A stretch of DNA of 64,000 nt from Photobacterium profundum. GTDB taxonomy: Bacteria > Pseudomonadota > Gammaproteobacteria > Enterobacterales > Vibrionaceae. The translations under genes were made by a program, and so were the position numbers. The notes below the pieces were generated by a model. It was not told the DNA's origin. It worked only from the letters and a program-made list of their open reading frames with translations, and ran no database searches. The stretch is taken from the NCBI RefSeq assembly GCF_003026285.1, contig NZ_PYOD01000002.1, positions 1 to 64,000 on the forward strand, given 5' to 3'. This document shows positions 53,941 to 62,745 of this stretch, one piece after another (position 1 is the stretch's first letter; each line of letters starts with the position of its first letter).

Positions 53941-54825
53941 TTACTGCTGTAACGCTTGCTTAAGAAAGTCGATTAAGGCTGTAATTCGCTGTGGTGAGAA
54001 CTTACGATTAGGGAAAACCGCATACACCGCACCATCATCTTGTCGAAACTCGTCTAACACACTCACTAACGTTCCATCGGCTAAGGCTGGCTTTACATCC
54101 CAAATAGATTTCATCGCGATGCCTTTTGATGTCAGCGCCCAATGCTTCACCACTTCCCCATTATTACTGGAAAATGCCGCGTTTACAGCAACACTGTAGA
54201 TTTGATTGGCTTTATTAAACTGCCATTCGGCCTGTGTTTCTCCTTCACGGCTGATCAACAAGCACGCATGATCAGCCAGTTCTTCAACACTTTGCGGATG
54301 ACCATGTTGAGCCAAATATTCCGGTGATGCCACCAGCACGCGATGATTATCCGCCAAACGACGGGCGACCAAATTAGAATCTTTTAGCGCCCCAAATCGA
54401 ATGGCTACATCAATACTATCTTTGACCAAATCACTGATCTTATCGGTGAGATGCAAATGAATCGACAATTGCGGATACAACGCCATAAACTCATCCAGTA
54501 AAGGCACTAAAACATTTCGACCAAAATCACATGTACAAGAAATGGTAATACTCCCCTGTAACTGCTGCTGCTTTGACAAATGGTTTAATAACTCATCTTC
54601 TTGATCAGCCGCTAATAAACAAAATTGGTAGAAATGTTCGCCTTCATACGTTAACTGTTGGTTACGTGTTGTTCTAGAAAGCAAGCGCGCATCATATTGC
54701 TTTTCTAAACGTGCCAACACTGCACTCACATTCGCAGGTGAAGCATTTAAACGACGTCCCGCAGCGGAAATGCTCCCGCTGTGCACTATTTCAATGAATG
54801 TTCTGTAATCTGCAATACCCGCCAC
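53941..54825 (-). CDS. LysR-family regulator, divergent from the old yellow enzyme gene
   Basis: A LysR-type regulator of about 294 residues. The helix-turn-helix is near residues 17-45 (GSISAAGRRLNASPANVSAVLARLE) and the ligand domain covers about 90-290. I place the start at GTG 54825 because AAAGG lies eight bases upstream and the protein then opens directly with the DNA-binding domain. An upstream ATG at 54900 would add 25 unusual residues. Its divergent position, 171 bases from the enzyme gene, suggests it controls that gene. Confidence 0.85.
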   Translation of the reverse strand: MAGIADYRTFIEIVHSGSISAAGRRLNASPANVSAVLARLEKQYDARLLSRTTRNQQLTYEGEHFYQFCLLAADQEDELLNHLSKQQQLQGSITISCTCDFGRNVLVPLLDEFMALYPQLSIHLHLTDKISDLVKDSIDVAIRFGALKDSNLVARRLADNHRVLVASPEYLAQHGHPQSVEELADHACLLISREGETQAEWQFNKANQIYSVAVNAAFSSNNGEVVKHWALTSKGIAMKSIWDVKPALADGTLVSVLDEFRQDDGAVYAVFPNRKFSPQRITALIDFLKQALQQ

Positions 54826-54996
54826 AACACTAACCTTTCTCTGTAATTGTTCAATCAAGCGATATCTTACAATAAACAAAGCAAATAAAATTACTTTCAA
54901 ATATTTTTTGTAGATGTTTACTGTATGTACTAGCTTTTCGAACCACTATTTCCTGTCACAATCATTCCATCGAACATTACACGACGGATTATTATT

Positions 54997-56106
54997 ATGA
55001 CTCACCCGCTATTCACACCAACATCGATGTCAAATAACTCTCAGCAACCAATCGCGCTTTCAAACCGAATGGTAATGGCACCAATGACACGCGCTAGAAC
55101 CAGCCAACCAGGTAATATACCCAACGAAATGATGGCTGAATATTATGCTCAGCGTGCATCTGCAGGCTTAATCATTACAGAAGCTACGCAAATTTCAGAT
55201 GATAGCCAAGGCTATTCATTCACACCTGGCGTATATACTTCAGAGCACATTCAAGGCTGGCGAACAGTAACCGATGCTGTGCATCAGGCAGGCGGTAAAA
55301 TATTTAACCAACTGTGGCATGTAGGTCGAGTGTCGCATACTCACTTTCAGAACGGCGAAGCACCAATAGCCCCATCAGCTATACAGCCTATCGATACACA
55401 AGTTTGGATTGTTAAAGACGGTGAAGATGGCACAATGTTTCCGTGTCCAATGCCCCGTGAAATGAACACCGATGATATTAAGCGTGTTATTGCCGATTTT
55501 GCACAAGCCGCAGAAAACGCGTTAGAAGCAGGTTTTGATGGTATAGAGATTCACGGCGGAAACGGGTATTTAATCGACCAATTTCTTCGTACTAATTCTA
55601 ACAAACGTACCGATGAATACGGTGGCAGCCGTGAAAATAGACTGCGCTTTTTGATGGAGGTAGTGGAAGCGGTATCTGCGCGTATTGGCGCTGAGCGTGT
55701 GGGCGTTCGCCTTGCACCCTTTGTCACATTTAAAGATATGGATTGCCCTGATATCGTCCCAACAATTTTGGATGCTGCAGAGCACCTTAATCAATGTGGT
55801 ATTGCGTACATGCATTTATCTGAAGCTGATTGGGATGATGCACCTATTATTCCAGATAATTTTCGAGTAGCGCTGCGTGAACGCTTCAGCGGAACCATTA
55901 TTGTCGCGGGTCGATATGATCTTAAACGTGCAGAATACATTCTAGATGCTGGGTATGCCGACTTAGTTGCCTTTGGGCGTGCATTTCTCGCCAACCCAGA
56001 TTTAGCACACCGATTAGCTAATGATATTGCCTTGGCTGAAGCAGATAACACAAAACTTTTCGGTGGTAATAAAAGCGGTTATAGCGACTACCCTACAAGC
56101 ATGTAA
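54997..56106 (+). CDS. Old yellow enzyme (FMN-dependent ene-reductase)
   Basis: A 369-residue NADH:flavin oxidoreductase of the NemA/OYE type. Family motifs are MAPMTRARTSQPGNIPN, FNQLWHVGRVSH, the FMN and substrate pair EIHGGNGYLIDQFLRTNSN with the conserved H-x2-N, DEYGGSRENRLRF and the phosphate-binding VAFGRAFLANPDL. It reduces activated alkenes, nitro compounds or quinones with NAD(P)H. The LysR gene upstream is the likely regulator. Confidence 0.92.
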   Translation: MTHPLFTPTSMSNNSQQPIALSNRMVMAPMTRARTSQPGNIPNEMMAEYYAQRASAGLIITEATQISDDSQGYSFTPGVYTSEHIQGWRTVTDAVHQAGGKIFNQLWHVGRVSHTHFQNGEAPIAPSAIQPIDTQVWIVKDGEDGTMFPCPMPREMNTDDIKRVIADFAQAAENALEAGFDGIEIHGGNGYLIDQFLRTNSNKRTDEYGGSRENRLRFLMEVVEAVSARIGAERVGVRLAPFVTFKDMDCPDIVPTILDAAEHLNQCGIAYMHLSEADWDDAPIIPDNFRVALRERFSGTIIVAGRYDLKRAEYILDAGYADLVAFGRAFLANPDLAHRLANDIALAEADNTKLFGGNKSGYSDYPTSM

Positions 56107-56156
56107 TCATCAGAAGTTAGACTAATAAAACCAAGTAAAACTAAACAGAACCAAAC

Positions 56157-56187
56157 AAAAATCAGTAGTATCACGCTACTGATTTTT
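56157..56187 (+). terminator. Terminator of the old yellow enzyme gene
   Basis: Twelve-base perfect arms AAAAATCAGTAG and CTACTGATTTTT with a seven-base loop, about 50 bases after the stop, with more Ts downstream. Confidence 0.88.
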
Positions 56188-56270
56188 CTATTTTTGATAG
56201 CTGTTGAAAATAATGGTCTCAAAACAAGGTAAGCTTGCTCCTCATTGATTCAGGCTTAGAAAGGTAAACA

Positions 56271-56654
56271 ATGCTTCAAGGTATTCATCATGCTGCAATT
56301 ATTTGCTCAGATTATGAAAAATCTAAGCAATTTTATACCGCTATTCTCGGGCTAACAGTGATTGCTGAAAATTACCGAGCAGAACGTAATTCTTACAAAC
56401 TGGATTTAGCATTACCAAATGGCAATCAGGTAGAATTGTTTTCTTTTCCAAACAACCCTCCGCGACCTAGCTACCCTGAAGCTAGAGGGTTACGTCATTT
56501 AGCTTTTACCGTCGAATCGATAGACACTTTCGCATTGCATTTACAAAACGCAGGCGTGGAAGTCGAACCTATTCGTACCGATGAATATACAGGAAGACGC
56601 TACACATTCTTCAGCGATCCCGATAACTTACCTTTAGAATTATACGAAGCTTAA
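56271..56654 (+). CDS. VOC-family metalloprotein (glyoxalase I-like, YaeR type)
   Basis: A 127-residue vicinal oxygen chelate protein. The two beta-alpha-beta-beta-beta modules show IHHAAIICSDYEKSKQFY and LRHLAFTVESIDTFALHL. Candidate metal ligands are His in the first strand, Glu in NQVELFSF, His in LRHLAF and Glu near the C-terminus in LPLELYE. It resembles YaeR (GloA2), whose true substrate is unclear. It follows the old yellow enzyme gene but beyond a terminator, so it is its own unit. Confidence 0.85.
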   Translation: MLQGIHHAAIICSDYEKSKQFYTAILGLTVIAENYRAERNSYKLDLALPNGNQVELFSFPNNPPRPSYPEARGLRHLAFTVESIDTFALHLQNAGVEVEPIRTDEYTGRRYTFFSDPDNLPLELYEA

Positions 56655-56661
56655 AATTAAA

Positions 56662-56682
56662 ACTGCCACGTAATGTGGCAGT
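56662..56682. terminator. Hairpin between VOC and marC-type genes
   Basis: Eight-base perfect arms ACTGCCAC and GTGGCAGT with a five-base loop. The T-rich side (TTTTAATTTT) is on the minus strand, so it best serves the marC-type gene. Confidence 0.72.
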
Positions 56683-56724
56683 ATTTATCGACGTTAAAAC
56701 TCAAATATAAAATAGCAAGCTGTT

Positions 56725-57378
56725 CTATTTAGGAGTGACATTAAATAACAAATAGGCATCATGCACGCCTTGAATCAACATTTGCATACCTATGACGGTT
56801 AAGATCAACCCCATCAAGCGTGTCGTAATATTAATACCGTTTTCACCAATCATATCGACCAATTTAGGCCCATATAAAAAGCATACGAATGTAATAAGGC
56901 ACAAAATAGCAAACGCAGCGATAGTAACAATAATGTTCAGCATACTGCCAGATGCAGAATAATTCATTGCTGTAGCAATCGTACCGGGGCCAGCCAAAAT
57001 CGGTAAGGCGAGCGGTGAAATGGCAATGTCTGCTGGCTGTACTTTCTCGCCCTTGTCAGGAGTTGCCTGTTCATTGGTGTGTAATTTAGAACTGCTACCT
57101 TGCAGCATGTGATATCCCACTAAGAAAACTAGAATACCGCCAGCTAATCGTAGGGCTGGTAATGTAATTCCGAATATCTCAAAAATGCCCTTACCCAAAA
57201 GACAAAATGCAGCAATAATAAAAAACGCAGCGACTAGTGCTTTTATTGCCGTTTGTCGGCGTTGCTGTGGAGTGAAATCTCCTGTCATACCCACAAAAAC
57301 TGCCGTATTGGCAATCGGGTTCATCATCGCAAAAAAACCCATAAACACGGTAACCGCAACAGTAACAATATCGTGCAT
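56725..57378 (-). CDS. MarC-family membrane protein
   Basis: A 217-residue integral membrane protein with six predicted spans. The MarC/YchE family start FFAMMNPIANTAVFVGMT and the central SPLALPILAGPGTIATAM motif are present. The loop between spans three and four holds a charged stretch (NEQATPDKGEKVQP). Despite the name, MarC proteins are not shown to give multiple drug resistance, and their transport substrate is unknown. AAGGA precedes the start. Confidence 0.9.
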   Translation of the reverse strand: MHDIVTVAVTVFMGFFAMMNPIANTAVFVGMTGDFTPQQRRQTAIKALVAAFFIIAAFCLLGKGIFEIFGITLPALRLAGGILVFLVGYHMLQGSSSKLHTNEQATPDKGEKVQPADIAISPLALPILAGPGTIATAMNYSASGSMLNIIVTIAAFAILCLITFVCFLYGPKLVDMIGENGINITTRLMGLILTVIGMQMLIQGVHDAYLLFNVTPK

Positions 57379-57665
57379 AGCACTTCCTTCCTCAGCTGTT
57401 TACTCATGTAATTCACACAAGCGAATATTAATATTTACTAAAAAACTTTCTTTGCGCGTTAAATACTTATACCACCAGCTCATTGTAATGGCACGCACTT
57501 CACCCTATACGAGTAGCTACAAACAAAAAACGCGGGCTATTTTTCTTATTCAACAACAATTGTCGCTAAAGTCACTCTTTTGAGTATCACTTTTGCGACA
57601 ATGTATTGATAAATGATATACATAAAAGAAAAAATGGCACATTTACTAATAAAGGGATTGTTACT

Positions 57666-58241
57666 TTGAATAGTGCACACACAAATTTACCAACGGCTCA
57701 ATCAGGTTTTACTCTGATCGAACTTGTGATCGCTATTATTTTAGTAGGCATATTAGCTGTAACAGCCTTACCGCGTTTTTTAGGTGTTAAACATGATGCA
57801 TCAGCCGCAGTAATGAAAGGGATTGCAGCAGGCTTTAATACTGTTGTCGAACAAGTTAATTACTTCGCTATAGTGCAAGGTGTCGAGCACCAAAGAAATG
57901 TAAAAGTAGATGCTGGTGGAACACTCATTAATACCTACTTTGGAACACCACAGGAAATATGGGACAAAAACCTCGCCTCACTAATGAACAGCGATATTCA
58001 TTATCAAGGTAATGGCTATTACCAACCAGATTCACTCACCACGCCTTGTAATGAAGGGACATTCTGTGTGGTCGACCAAACTCCTGCCTCTAATGTGCTA
58101 ACAGGAAAAACTGGCTGGGGCATGTTCTTCTTTCCGCGCGGTAGAACGGTTAAAGACAACTGCTTGGCGTATTATATTTTCAGTGAAAACGGTGAGGAAA
58201 TAACCTTTCGTGAAGTTTCAACCTTAACAGATGGGTGTTAG
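57666..58241 (+). CDS. Type IV pilin-like protein (MSHA/PulG type)
   Basis: A prepilin of about 191 residues. With the TTG start at 57666 the leader is short (ending TAQSG) and is followed by FTLIELVIAIILVGILAVTALPRFL, the type IV prepilin motif with Glu at mature position 5. The globular part has Cys pairs (TTPCNEGTFC and the final GC) and DNCLAYYIFSENG. An in-frame TTG at 57606 would lengthen the leader to about 35 residues, which is atypical. No other pilus biogenesis gene adjoins it, so it depends on machinery encoded elsewhere. Confidence 0.82.
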   Translation: MNSAHTNLPTAQSGFTLIELVIAIILVGILAVTALPRFLGVKHDASAAVMKGIAAGFNTVVEQVNYFAIVQGVEHQRNVKVDAGGTLINTYFGTPQEIWDKNLASLMNSDIHYQGNGYYQPDSLTTPCNEGTFCVVDQTPASNVLTGKTGWGMFFFPRGRTVKDNCLAYYIFSENGEEITFREVSTLTDGC

Positions 58242-58261
58242 CGAGGTTAACTTTTAACGCA

Positions 58262-58297
58262 AGCAAAGCTTAGCACTGAATAATGGTAAGCTTTGCT
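58262..58297. terminator. Possible terminator hairpin after the pilin gene
   Basis: Eleven-base perfect arms AGCAAAGCTTA (58262-58272) and TAAGCTTTGCT (58287-58297) around a 14-base loop, between convergent genes. There is no good T-run on either strand. Confidence 0.45.
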
Positions 58298-58333
58298 CAG
58301 TCGTTATTATCCCAGAAAGAGATATTTAATCGG

Positions 58334-59821
58334 TTACCACTTCCAATGCCCCCGTCCTATCCCTTTCACCTTGCTACCTTGTGGTGCCAAGTACCACGAT
58401 GAAAACGTATTGTCAGAGCTGGCAACATGATTAAGAAAATCGGTATAAGCTTCTCCTAAATCGGTATTCTCTAATGGTGGTTCCCAATCATCAGGAATGA
58501 TAATAACGAACGGATATCCACTACTATCTTTAAATCCCGCTCCAGTTTCACTGTTATTGACGGAGATACCTAAGCGAGCAGGTTTGTTCGGCAGATGTAT
58601 TTCATACCCTGAATTTTTAACATATAAATAAGGATCATACGGTGCGGTATCAAGCTGAGATACATCAATCAAGGCATCATAGTCCATTGAAATACTGAAC
58701 TTGTGTCCTTGTACTAAGGCTTTATCTGTCAAGGTGTTCACCATTTCAGATCCCACTTGTATCATTAGAGTTTTCGAACTAATTAAGATTTTCTGGTCAA
58801 AATCATTCAGTTGCGTAATGGCTATCGGGTAGCCTTCTTCTTGTTCGGTAGAGCCCGGTTTAAACAAATTAAGTGTACCGCTACCACTTGTGCCATCAGG
58901 GTACGCAAGGTGAAGATACCAATCATGGTTATAGCTAGAGCCTCGCGCAATAATATAGCCATATATCAACATAGAAGTAACTTGGCCATTATTCATACCA
59001 AAACCAACACGATAGCCTATGACTAAATCATTGAAATCATAATCCCCTTTTACTGGATACAGATCTTCATACGCAGCCAAAAAGTACTCTGTTGAAGATG
59101 GGTAATACACCCACGCATCAATGGGGTTCAATACTTGCCCTTGTGTTATCACCAATGGCGCTTCTGCCTGCCCCGCTCCGAGCCCAGTTAAAACGGCATT
59201 ATCTTCATCACTGATTAATGCCACATCTTCAAAGCCCCCAGAAAAATCATAGAACGCTTCTGGATCCCCCAATGAAATATTGGTATCTAATAATGTGACA
59301 TTTAACGTAACAGCCGTAGCCAAACTTAAATCTTGACCGACGGTTATAATTAACACTTCATCAAATGAAGAGCCATTAACATCACTGTTAGCATTCGGTG
59401 TCACTCTTGAAGAACCAGTTTCACCTATAATAGTGTAATACCCCGTTCGTTCGGTAGTTCCCGTTTTAGCTAACATAGACCGCGTCGGCGTTGAAAAATC
59501 AGAGAACGTAGTTGTAACTCCTCCACTGACTACCGTAATAGAAGCGCTTTCTACCGCGACCCCTTGGCTCGAGGCTTTTTCTGTTCCGTTTGCAGCTTCA
59601 TTAACATCAACAGCAAACACTAGTTTCCCACCATTATTGACACGAAAAGCTTCTAATTCTACCGCCGTAGGGTTCTTATTTTGTGTTTGTGCTCGAAACA
59701 CATCAATCGTTCCGCTACCTTGTTTAATCGTGTCTTTCAATTTCACCGAAACACTTTCAGCAAGTGTATGAGTGGGAACAGTTAGTAACAATATCAGAGT
59801 AGTTAACAGTATTAATCTCAT
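58334..59821 (-). CDS. Secreted LruC-domain (DUF4842) protein
   Basis: A 495-residue exported protein with a signal peptide (about 1-21, ending HTLA). The C-terminal half is an LruC/DUF4842 domain, recognised from LYPVKGDYDFNDLVIGYRV, followed by the YIIARGSSYNHDWYLHL strand. The N-terminal half is a Thr/Ser-rich beta region. Such proteins are surface or matrix-like in marine bacteria, and the function is not known. Its start overlaps the stop of the lipoprotein gene (ATGA). Confidence 0.83.
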   Translation of the reverse strand: MRLILLTTLILLLTVPTHTLAESVSVKLKDTIKQGSGTIDVFRAQTQNKNPTAVELEAFRVNNGGKLVFAVDVNEAANGTEKASSQGVAVESASITVVSGGVTTTFSDFSTPTRSMLAKTGTTERTGYYTIIGETGSSRVTPNANSDVNGSSFDEVLIITVGQDLSLATAVTLNVTLLDTNISLGDPEAFYDFSGGFEDVALISDEDNAVLTGLGAGQAEAPLVITQGQVLNPIDAWVYYPSSTEYFLAAYEDLYPVKGDYDFNDLVIGYRVGFGMNNGQVTSMLIYGYIIARGSSYNHDWYLHLAYPDGTSGSGTLNLFKPGSTEQEEGYPIAITQLNDFDQKILISSKTLMIQVGSEMVNTLTDKALVQGHKFSISMDYDALIDVSQLDTAPYDPYLYVKNSGYEIHLPNKPARLGISVNNSETGAGFKDSSGYPFVIIIPDDWEPPLENTDLGEAYTDFLNHVASSDNTFSSWYLAPQGSKVKGIGRGHWKW

Positions 59822-60195
59822 AATACAAAATCTCCACTTATAGACAGATCATTAGCAGAATCAGTAAAAATGTCATAAGCAACGATAGAGTCACTATTTG
59901 GTAAGACTAATTCAATAGAGAAAAGGGCATCTTTATTTATTCTTCCCAAATAAAAGACGTTTCCATCCGTGTCGTAAACTTTCAGATATACATTATTTCC
60001 CTCGAAATTAAATGATTGAGGATCTACACTAAACGGCTTATTTTCGAAATTAGAAAATTGAGCATTATCTGGGGCAAATTGCTCACTCAGTAATGAACTA
60101 GTTAGTTCTTCAGCCATATTCGTATTATTGTTATCGTCACCTCCTCCACATCCGACTATAAAAGATGCAATAACTAAAATATAAAAGTAGCGCAT
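59818..60195 (-). CDS. Small lipoprotein partner of the LruC protein
   Basis: A 125-residue protein with lipobox IVGC (Cys at residue 16) followed by an anchor linker GGGDDNNNTN. The rest looks like one beta-sandwich domain (NVYLKVYDTDGNVFYLGRINKDALFSIEL). It overlaps the LruC gene by four bases, so both are translated together, and it may anchor or display the LruC protein at the outer membrane. I do not recognise the family. Confidence 0.75.
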   Translation of the reverse strand: MRYFYILVIASFIVGCGGGDDNNNTNMAEELTSSLLSEQFAPDNAQFSNFENKPFSVDPQSFNFEGNNVYLKVYDTDGNVFYLGRINKDALFSIELVLPNSDSIVAYDIFTDSANDLSISGDFVL

Positions 60196-60638
60196 TATCC
60201 TTTACTCTTTTTTTTGATATTTGGAAGGGGACTATCCACATAGCATGCCAAAAAAAAACACTTAAATTACATAGAATTAAAAAAACACACTAGCCTTAAT
60301 TATTGTTAATTTCAAATTGCAAAGCATTCTTCAACATATCATTAATACATGCATAAACTAGAAAAAGCAGTGACTTAATAATAAGAAAAAGTAAATAGTC
60401 TTTATAATAATAAGCTTCACACTTACGTCAGTAATAATTTCCGCCCCTCATTTTCGGTCAGTACTTTGGCAGTTAGAGCGTTTTATGACCTTCGTTTTTA
60501 CAGCTCTAAGCTCACAGAATATCTTTATGAAGAATGAATACAAAAAAGTATTTTATTGATCACATATTTTATAAAATCTGACACCAATAAATAGAGAACC
60601 CTGTAGTATCAAGGGATAGTCAACGGAGGAGAGCTATT
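60196..60638. other. AT-rich intergenic region, no gene
   Basis: A 443-base region between the divergent lipoprotein and short pilin-like genes. It should hold both promoters. I saw no repeat or RNA signature that I can defend. Confidence 0.45.
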
Positions 60639-60878
60639 ATGAAAATGATTATTCAAGCTTGTGCATTCTTTCTCATCCCATTTGCATCAATGGTTGAAGC
60701 GTCTTCAGGAGAGATTCGTTTCAGAGGTATGATTACAGAGCCTACATGTCAGGTCGATGCTAAATCTCAATCTTGCATTCAGGTAACAAATACAAAAATG
60801 GAAGTTAAAAAAGATATCAGCGTGGAAGAAGTGGTTCTTCACAGTGGTTTTACTAATCTGGTTGTGACACATCTATAA
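60639..60878 (+). CDS. Short fimbrial-subunit-like protein, possibly truncated
   Basis: A 79-residue exported protein (signal about 1-21, ending VEAS) whose mature start GEIRFRGMITEPTCQVD is the N-terminal strand of type 1 pilins, with the first Cys of the usual disulfide and a second at CIQV. Typical subunits are 150-180 residues, so about half is missing. GGAGGA precedes the ATG. It lies convergent with the chaperone-usher cluster and could be its major subunit in decayed form, or a genuinely small family member. Confidence 0.6.
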   Translation: MKMIIQACAFFLIPFASMVEASSGEIRFRGMITEPTCQVDAKSQSCIQVTNTKMEVKKDISVEEVVLHSGFTNLVVTHL

Positions 60879-60934
60879 CTGATATTGAAAGTAACGCTGT
60901 TTCTCAACATATTATCATTACAGTGCAACTTAAC

Positions 60935-60976
60935 AAAAAAGGGCAAAATTACTGATACAGTAATCGCCCTTTTTTT
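60935..60976. terminator. Strong bidirectional terminator between the pilin-like gene and adhesin gene
   Basis: AAAAAAGGGC (60935-60944) pairs with GCCCTTTTTT from 60966. An inner stem ATTACTG/CAGTAAT extends the hairpin. T-runs occur on both strands. Confidence 0.88.
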
Positions 60977-61024
60977 GATCCTATCTTTTATCACTTACAT
61001 TTTACTGCATAGCACAACAAACCA

Positions 61025-62050
61025 TCATAAAACGTCGACAAATACGTTCACAGACCCCGAATAATCTCCAGGCATAGGTGAGCCCGAAATTGTTTTTACG
61101 GGATACGCCTTCGCATCAAAGTGACCGACACGGTGAGAGTCTAGAGGCACTTGATTGCCACTCTGATTTGGCTTAATCAATTTTCCGCTACGTTCAATCG
61201 CAATACCCACTTCACTATTAGATGAAGCATAAAATTCTGTCAGTGTTGAAGCTTTACCCATTAATGTAAGGTCCAAACTGCCATCGAAATTACAATCAAA
61301 GGTTAGGTTAACATCCCTTTTAGTATAACCATTTGGTACTGCGCCTTTGTTCATCTCGGCACTCGCGACAGTACCAAGGTCAACACTGATGTTTGAACCT
61401 TCACGAATAGTACACAAGGCTGGAGTTTTAACAGTAATATCAAGGTACGTTTCTGCAATAGGCGTCGTTGAGCTCACATTCTTCTTCAATGATGCATATA
61501 AGCTACTTACCTTCCCATTAAAGTGGGTTGCACCAATTACCGTTTTCTTAAAACGCAGATCGATCTTACCTTTTGCACCCGTATTTGCACTCGGATTATT
61601 CATCCATCCTTCAACACAGCGCTCATCGTAAGTGTTTTTCTTATCGTTAAATGGAACCGTATAATACTTATTTATTGTACCAATAAAATAATACGAGGCT
61701 ATTGATAGCGACTCATTCAAATCAAAATACTGTATGTTAGCGCTGGTATATTTTGAAAGCGGAGATGTCGCTGTAAAATACGTAGTGGTATACCACGTAA
61801 TATCATCTCGTGCACTGCGATCGTCCGAAACACAGCGGCACTTTCTCGGCACACGATCTGCGTTAGAACCAAACGTGAAGAAATTTTTAACAATACCACC
61901 CGGTTGATTGACAGAATCATCGACACCATCTTCATATTTCAGGTTGTAGACTGTTGTACCATTGATTGGTCCACACTCATGCAACTTCAAAGCAAACACA
62001 TTACAACTGCCAAATATGAATAAAACATATAAAAGTTTGATTATGTTCAT
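61025..62050 (-). CDS. Fimbrial tip adhesin-like subunit
   Basis: A 341-residue exported protein (signal about 1-20) with a two-domain layout. An N-terminal Cys-containing domain (to about 205) is possibly a receptor-binding domain. A C-terminal pilin domain starts near TPALCTIREGSNISVDLGTV and ends GSVNVFVDVL, the usual donor-strand and chaperone-binding end. It is last in the order usher, chaperone, adhesin, four bases after the chaperone gene. Ligand specificity cannot be read from sequence. Confidence 0.8.
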   Translation of the reverse strand: MNIIKLLYVLFIFGSCNVFALKLHECGPINGTTVYNLKYEDGVDDSVNQPGGIVKNFFTFGSNADRVPRKCRCVSDDRSARDDITWYTTTYFTATSPLSKYTSANIQYFDLNESLSIASYYFIGTINKYYTVPFNDKKNTYDERCVEGWMNNPSANTGAKGKIDLRFKKTVIGATHFNGKVSSLYASLKKNVSSTTPIAETYLDITVKTPALCTIREGSNISVDLGTVASAEMNKGAVPNGYTKRDVNLTFDCNFDGSLDLTLMGKASTLTEFYASSNSEVGIAIERSGKLIKPNQSGNQVPLDSHRVGHFDAKAYPVKTISGSPMPGDYSGSVNVFVDVL

Positions 62051-62054
62051 CGCC

Positions 62055-62741
62055 TTACTTCACACTCAGTGTCTGTTGTTTATACGCGCCAAAGTCATCT
62101 ACATACGTAACTTTTACAGTATCACCTCGGACAAATTCCATATTATTCGCAATTTGAAATGCTTTCTTAGGCTGTACAACAGATAAGGCTTTATCTTTAA
62201 ATTCAGTTTTTCCTTTCATCAGTGAACTAATAGCAAAGAAATACGGTGTTGGGTTGTTGATCTTCAATGTATTACCCACAACCATAACCGTTAACTGCGA
62301 TTCAGCACCTTCACGTGCTTCAACTAAGTTAGCTGGTCGTGCAATTAACTTGATTTTGGTACGCATCGCAAACTGTAATTGATTTGCTTCTTCCAATGCT
62401 GGTGGCAGCTCTTGCACGTATAACCAAAATAGCGCTTCTCTGTCTATCGGTAGATTTGCAGACGTCTGCATAATGCGCAAATTTTGCTTACTGCTGCTTG
62501 CTAGCGTAAATAGCGATGGGGAAATCACAAAGCTATTATCTGGAATTGCATCGGCTTCCGATTCTAGCCATACCTGTCCACCATATTTTTTTTCATTATT
62601 ATTTTTAATGACAAGATTTGCGCCTTTAGTACCTTCGGTATACACCACACGGGTAGCATTTAGGGTAAAGGCCGCTTGCGCATTTGAGACCAACAGAACT
62701 GAGCTCATTAAGAAAACAGCCATTATTACTAATCTATTCAT
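62055..62741 (-). CDS. Periplasmic pilus chaperone
   Basis: A PapD-like chaperone of about 228 residues with a signal peptide (ending AQA), the G1-strand-type and subunit-binding segments (TRVVYTEGTKGANLVIKN, FWLYVQELPP) and the conserved LRIMQTSANLP with FMRTKIKLIARP-like region. ATG 62741 gives the cleanest signal; a GTG at 62753 adds four residues and overlaps the usher gene by eight bases. It would fold the adhesin and other subunits for the usher. Confidence 0.86.
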   Translation of the reverse strand: MNRLVIMAVFLMSSVLLVSNAQAAFTLNATRVVYTEGTKGANLVIKNNNEKKYGGQVWLESEADAIPDNSFVISPSLFTLASSSKQNLRIMQTSANLPIDREALFWLYVQELPPALEEANQLQFAMRTKIKLIARPANLVEAREGAESQLTVMVVGNTLKINNPTPYFFAISSLMKGKTEFKDKALSVVQPKKAFQIANNMEFVRGDTVKVTYVDDFGAYKQQTLSVK

Positions 62742-62745
62742 TGTA

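Noticed and set aside
61787..61796. A fourth TGGTATACCA palindrome
   Set aside because: It lies inside the coding sequence of the fimbrial adhesin, far from the catabolic island, so chance occurrence is the simplest reading.
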